A stretch of 64,000 bases of DNA from Planctomycetota bacterium (GTDB lineage: Bacteria > Planctomycetota > UBA1135 > GCA-002686595), in the NCBI GenBank assembly GCA_012959525.1, contig DUDB01000080.1, positions 1 through 64,000 of the forward strand. Direction: 5' to 3'. This document shows positions 61,306 through 64,000 of the stretch, one piece after another. Position numbers and translations under genes: made by a program. The notes under the pieces were generated by a model. The model saw nothing but the letters and a program-made list of their open reading frames with translations. It was not told the DNA's origin and searched no databases. Positions within the stretch are counted from its first letter, which is position 1; every line of letters starts with the position of its first letter.

Positions 61306-62214
61306 ATGACGGCCCCCTCCGATTCCACTCCCTGGACAAAGGAGAGTGTGATGGTGGGAGAGTGGCGCGTGACGGCCCTCTCCGATGGGTTCTTGCGCCT
61401 GGATGGTGGAGCCATGTGGGGGGTTGTTCCCGCCACCATCTGGCGGGCCATGACACCTGCGGCGGAGGACAACACGATTCGATTGGCCCTGCGCCCGTTC
61501 CTTCTCGAACGGGGGACCCAAAAAGTCGTCGTCGAAGGGGGTGTGGGGGATCGTTGGTCGGACAAGTTGCGCGGGATCTACCACATCGATCGGAGTACAA
61601 GTCTCAGGGAGACGGTGATCGCTTGCGGGGTCGACCCCGACCAGATCACCGAGGTCGTGGCTTCTCACTGCCACTGGGATCACATAGGCGGCCTGGTGGA
61701 AGAGACGGACGGGGTGCCCGCTCCGCTGTTCCCCAATGCACGCCACTTCATGCCACAGGTGGAATTCGAGATGGCCAAGGACCCTGACCCGATTCGGCGG
61801 GGATCTTATCGACCTGAAGATGCCCTCCCTCTGGAAGCGGCAGGCCTTGTCGAGGCCTTTGATGCACGTGACGTCGCAAGCCTGGAGCTCTTCGACGGCT
61901 TGCACGTGCGCCATGTCGGCGGCCACTCGGACGGGGTTTGCCTGGTCACGGTCAACGAGATGGCCAGTGGCGAAACGGCCGCCTTCTGGGCGGACATCGT
62001 TCCGACGACCCATCACATTCAACCCCCCTACATCATGGCCTACGACGTGAATGCAGGCGTCTCCTATGAGCAGCGCTCAGCGCTACTTGAGGAGGCGGCG
62101 CGCGAAGGGTGGATTGGGATGTTCTATCACGATGCCGACCGTGCGTTCGCCCGGATCGTCCGAGAGGGTCGGCGGTTTGGGTTGGGGGATGTGGAGTTGA
62201 TCGGGGGCAGTTGA
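61306..62214 (+). CDS. Metallo-beta-lactamase-fold hydrolase
   Basis: A 302-residue hydrolase. The metal motif HCHWDH (HxHxDH) lies near residue 120 in EVVASHCHWDHIGGL; further ligands are in RHVGGHSDGVCL, WADIVPTTHHI and MFYHDADRAFARI. The order resembles the AHL-lactonase-like branch of the fold, but no quorum-sensing genes are near. AAGG lies eight bases before the ATG. It closes the acyl-CoA operon, so it may hydrolyse an ester or thioester intermediate; that is inference. Confidence 0.87.
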   Translation: MTAPSDSTPWTKESVMVGEWRVTALSDGFLRLDGGAMWGVVPATIWRAMTPAAEDNTIRLALRPFLLERGTQKVVVEGGVGDRWSDKLRGIYHIDRSTSLRETVIACGVDPDQITEVVASHCHWDHIGGLVEETDGVPAPLFPNARHFMPQVEFEMAKDPDPIRRGSYRPEDALPLEAAGLVEAFDARDVASLELFDGLHVRHVGGHSDGVCLVTVNEMASGETAAFWADIVPTTHHIQPPYIMAYDVNAGVSYEQRSALLEEAAREGWIGMFYHDADRAFARIVREGRRFGLGDVELIGGS

Positions 62215-62359
62215 GCACCTGGATTGGGGACCGCAGCTCTCCTCGATGGGGATCGCTCACTTCCCCGCGGCCTCAAAAAAAAACTCCACCGCGTTCTTCC
62301 CACCTCTCCTTCCTCCCGGGTAAACACTCCTCTCCACTTTTCACCCACCCTCCACTCCA

Positions 62360-63064
62360 ATGCTCCTGCCCCTGCTCCTCACCGCCCTCGCGACCCCTCA
62401 AGACGCCGAAACCAAACCTGTCTGGACAGGAGCCGTGACCGCAGGCATCAGTGTGACCGAGGGGAATACCGACATCAAGAAGGCCTCCGCCACGGCTGAT
62501 GTGAAGAAGGAGCTCGCCGCTTCGCGCTACACCTACGGCCTCTCCTGGAACTTCTCACAGGAATCGGATCTCATCACCCAACGCAAGTCGTTCGGGAAGG
62601 CCCAGTACGACCGCTTCTTTACGGAGAAGACCTACTGGCTGGCCCAGTCCAGTGCGGAAGCTGACGCGCAGGCGGGGGTCGATCTACGGACAACCCTTGG
62701 CGCGGGTGCTGGACGTCAGCTCCTCTCTTCAGAGAATTGGGACGCATCCGCTGAGTTGGGGCTGACCTGGTTCAATCAGGAAGAGGCCGGAGCTGAAGCC
62801 CAGAGCTACATGGCCGGTCGATTGGCCTACAACCTGGGCTGGAAGCCCAACGATCGCTGGGAGTTCTTGCAGAGCGCCGAGGTCTACCCCAGCGTGGAAG
62901 ACTCGAACGACGTGTATTCAAAGCTCGACACGCGAGCGAAGGCCACCATCGGGGACAACATGTTCGCCCAGGTGCAGTGGGTCATGGACTGGGACAATAC
63001 TCCTGCTTCGGGTGCCGAGAGAGTGGACAGCCTCTACCTGTTGACCATCGGCTGGAAATTCTAG
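62360..63064 (+). CDS. DUF481-family outer-membrane protein
   Basis: A 234-residue protein with a short signal peptide (MLLPLLLTALATPQD) and the DUF481 (YdiY-like) pattern: WTGAVTAGISVTEGNTDIKKASATADV, then long amphipathic beta strands (TYGLSWNFSQESD, GRLAYNLGWKPNDRWEFLQSAEVYP, KATIGDNMFAQVQWVMDWDN) and a final aromatic residue (LLTIGWKF) as expected for an outer-membrane barrel. Role unknown in the family. The 145-base leader is pyrimidine-rich and has an A9 run but no Shine-Dalgarno sequence. Confidence 0.8.
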   Translation: MLLPLLLTALATPQDAETKPVWTGAVTAGISVTEGNTDIKKASATADVKKELAASRYTYGLSWNFSQESDLITQRKSFGKAQYDRFFTEKTYWLAQSSAEADAQAGVDLRTTLGAGAGRQLLSSENWDASAELGLTWFNQEEAGAEAQSYMAGRLAYNLGWKPNDRWEFLQSAEVYPSVEDSNDVYSKLDTRAKATIGDNMFAQVQWVMDWDNTPASGAERVDSLYLLTIGWKF

Positions 63065-63076
63065 AGAGCACTCCGG

Positions 63077-63997
63077 TCAGTTCAGCTCAGCCGGCATCTG
63101 GAAGACCACCGTTTCCAGCTTGCCAGGCATTTCGTGGCACTCACCGACGCCCATTTCTGTCAGGCGGTTCAGCACCAGCTTCACCAAGGACTCGGGTGCA
63201 GAGGCGCCCGCGGTGACGCCGACCTTTCTGACGCCTTCGACCCATTCGTTTTGAATTTGGTCGGGATGGTCGACGAGATAGGAGGGCACGCCGTGACGCT
63301 CTCCTAGCTCGCGCAGGCGATTGGAGTTGGATGAGTTGGCAGAACCCACCACGAGCAGCAACTGCACGTCGGGGAGCAGTCCCTTGACGGCGTTCTGCCG
63401 ATTCTGTGTGGCGTAGCAGATGTCCGTCACGTCGGGGCCCTGGATGGCGGGAAAGCGCTGGGTGAGGGCTTCGATGGCGTCGCGGGTGTCGTCGACTGAG
63501 AGCGTCGTCTGGGTGACGTAGGCCAGTCTTGCCGGATCGGCTACCTCAAGGGCCTCGACCTCCGCCACCGTGGAGAGGATGTGGACCTTGCCGGGGATGC
63601 GGCCCTGGGTGCCCTCCATCTCCGGGTGCCCCGGGTGGCCGATCAAGATCACCTCGCGGCCATTGTTGGCGTAGTGGATGGCCTGGTTGTGGACCTTGGT
63701 CACCAGGGGGCACGTGGCGTCGATGATCTTTAGGCCTCTCTCACGGCCCTCGCGCACGATGGCATCGGAGACCCCATGGGCGCTGAAGATGGTGACCCCA
63801 CCGCTGGGGATTTCTTCAAGGGAGCGGACGAAGATGGTTCCCCGTGACTCCAGGTCCTCCAGCACGTGCTTGTTGTGAACGATTTCGTGCAGCACGTACA
63901 CCGGGGTGCCGTATCTCTCCAGGGCCCGCTTGACGATCTCTATGGCGCGGTCGACACCCGCACAGAAGCCGCGAGGGTTGGCGAGGTGCGCGTCCAT
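63077..63997 (-). CDS. ispH: 4-hydroxy-3-methylbut-2-enyl diphosphate reductase
   Basis: A 306-residue iron-sulfur enzyme, the last step of the non-mevalonate isoprenoid pathway. It opens with LANPRGFCAGVDRAIEIV and carries the three cluster Cys: C12, C96 (DATCPLVTKVH) and C194 (DICYATQNRQ). HEIVHNKHV, SAHGVS, GHPGHPEMEGT, TQTTLSVDDT, SANSSNSNRL and VTAGASAPE are all in place. The length is typical of the short bacterial form. The start codon lies three bases inside the window edge but the protein looks complete. Confidence 0.96.
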   Translation of the reverse strand: MDAHLANPRGFCAGVDRAIEIVKRALERYGTPVYVLHEIVHNKHVLEDLESRGTIFVRSLEEIPSGGVTIFSAHGVSDAIVREGRERGLKIIDATCPLVTKVHNQAIHYANNGREVILIGHPGHPEMEGTQGRIPGKVHILSTVAEVEALEVADPARLAYVTQTTLSVDDTRDAIEALTQRFPAIQGPDVTDICYATQNRQNAVKGLLPDVQLLLVVGSANSSNSNRLRELGERHGVPSYLVDHPDQIQNEWVEGVRKVGVTAGASAPESLVKLVLNRLTEMGVGECHEMPGKLETVVFQMPAELN

Positions 63998-64000
63998 TCC

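Overview
The window is high-GC, densely coded DNA, most likely from a member of the Planctomycetota. This is an inference from gene content: two Cys-type sulfatases, two exported PQQ-type beta-propellers, a DUF1080 protein, an FG-GAP exoprotein with a C-terminal tail, a CHAT/anti-sigma/ECF cluster, and many starts without a Shine-Dalgarno sequence. No rRNA, tRNA, CRISPR array, transposon or phage gene was found, so this looks like ordinary chromosome. A striking habit is the 4-base stop/start overlap (ATGA or GTGA), seen at ten junctions.

Layout. 1-6739 (minus): start of an exported protein, sulfatase, outer-membrane barrel, MscS channel, and a coupled pair made of a histidine kinase and a receiver protein whose kinase-like half lacks the phospho-acceptor His. 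6944-14145 (minus): FadE-type acyl-CoA dehydrogenase, a methyltransferase/phosphotransferase fusion beside a WbsX/GH99-like protein, and an MFS transporter. 14296-20931: alpha/beta hydrolase, SGNH-like protein, TrmB (plus strand), DUF1080 protein, an unusual zinc-ribbon SDR and a PQQ propeller. 20976-24104: PLP decarboxylase and a methionine-rich FG-GAP protein, converging on a bidirectional terminator. 24105-24695 is non-coding with stable hairpins.

24696-34094 (plus): an AddB-like nuclease and AddA-like helicase-nuclease (coupled), a PQQ propeller with EF-hands, and a beta-lactamase-family serine hydrolase, then a minus-strand endonuclease/exonuclease/phosphatase lipoprotein. 35424-50786 (plus) is a long run: a Cys-rich exported protein, TolC-type lipoprotein, HlyD-type adaptor, ABC ATPase, two FtsX permeases, a CSTPWDYCC lipoprotein, sulfatase, RecN, mannose-6-phosphate isomerase, a pseudouridine synthase with RG-rich tails, and an M16 peptidase pair.

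51085-56039 (minus) holds the most interesting module: ECF sigma factor, membrane zf-HC2 anti-sigma-like protein, a CHAT protease with a signal peptide and intact His/Cys dyad, and an unrecognised 192-residue protein. The order suggests sigma-factor control by proteolysis outside the cytoplasm, which is a hypothesis. 56529-62214 (plus) is a short-chain acyl-CoA operon: thiolase, 3-hydroxyacyl-CoA dehydrogenase, two acyl-CoA dehydrogenases, a small HTH protein and an MBL hydrolase. A DUF481 barrel and IspH close the window.
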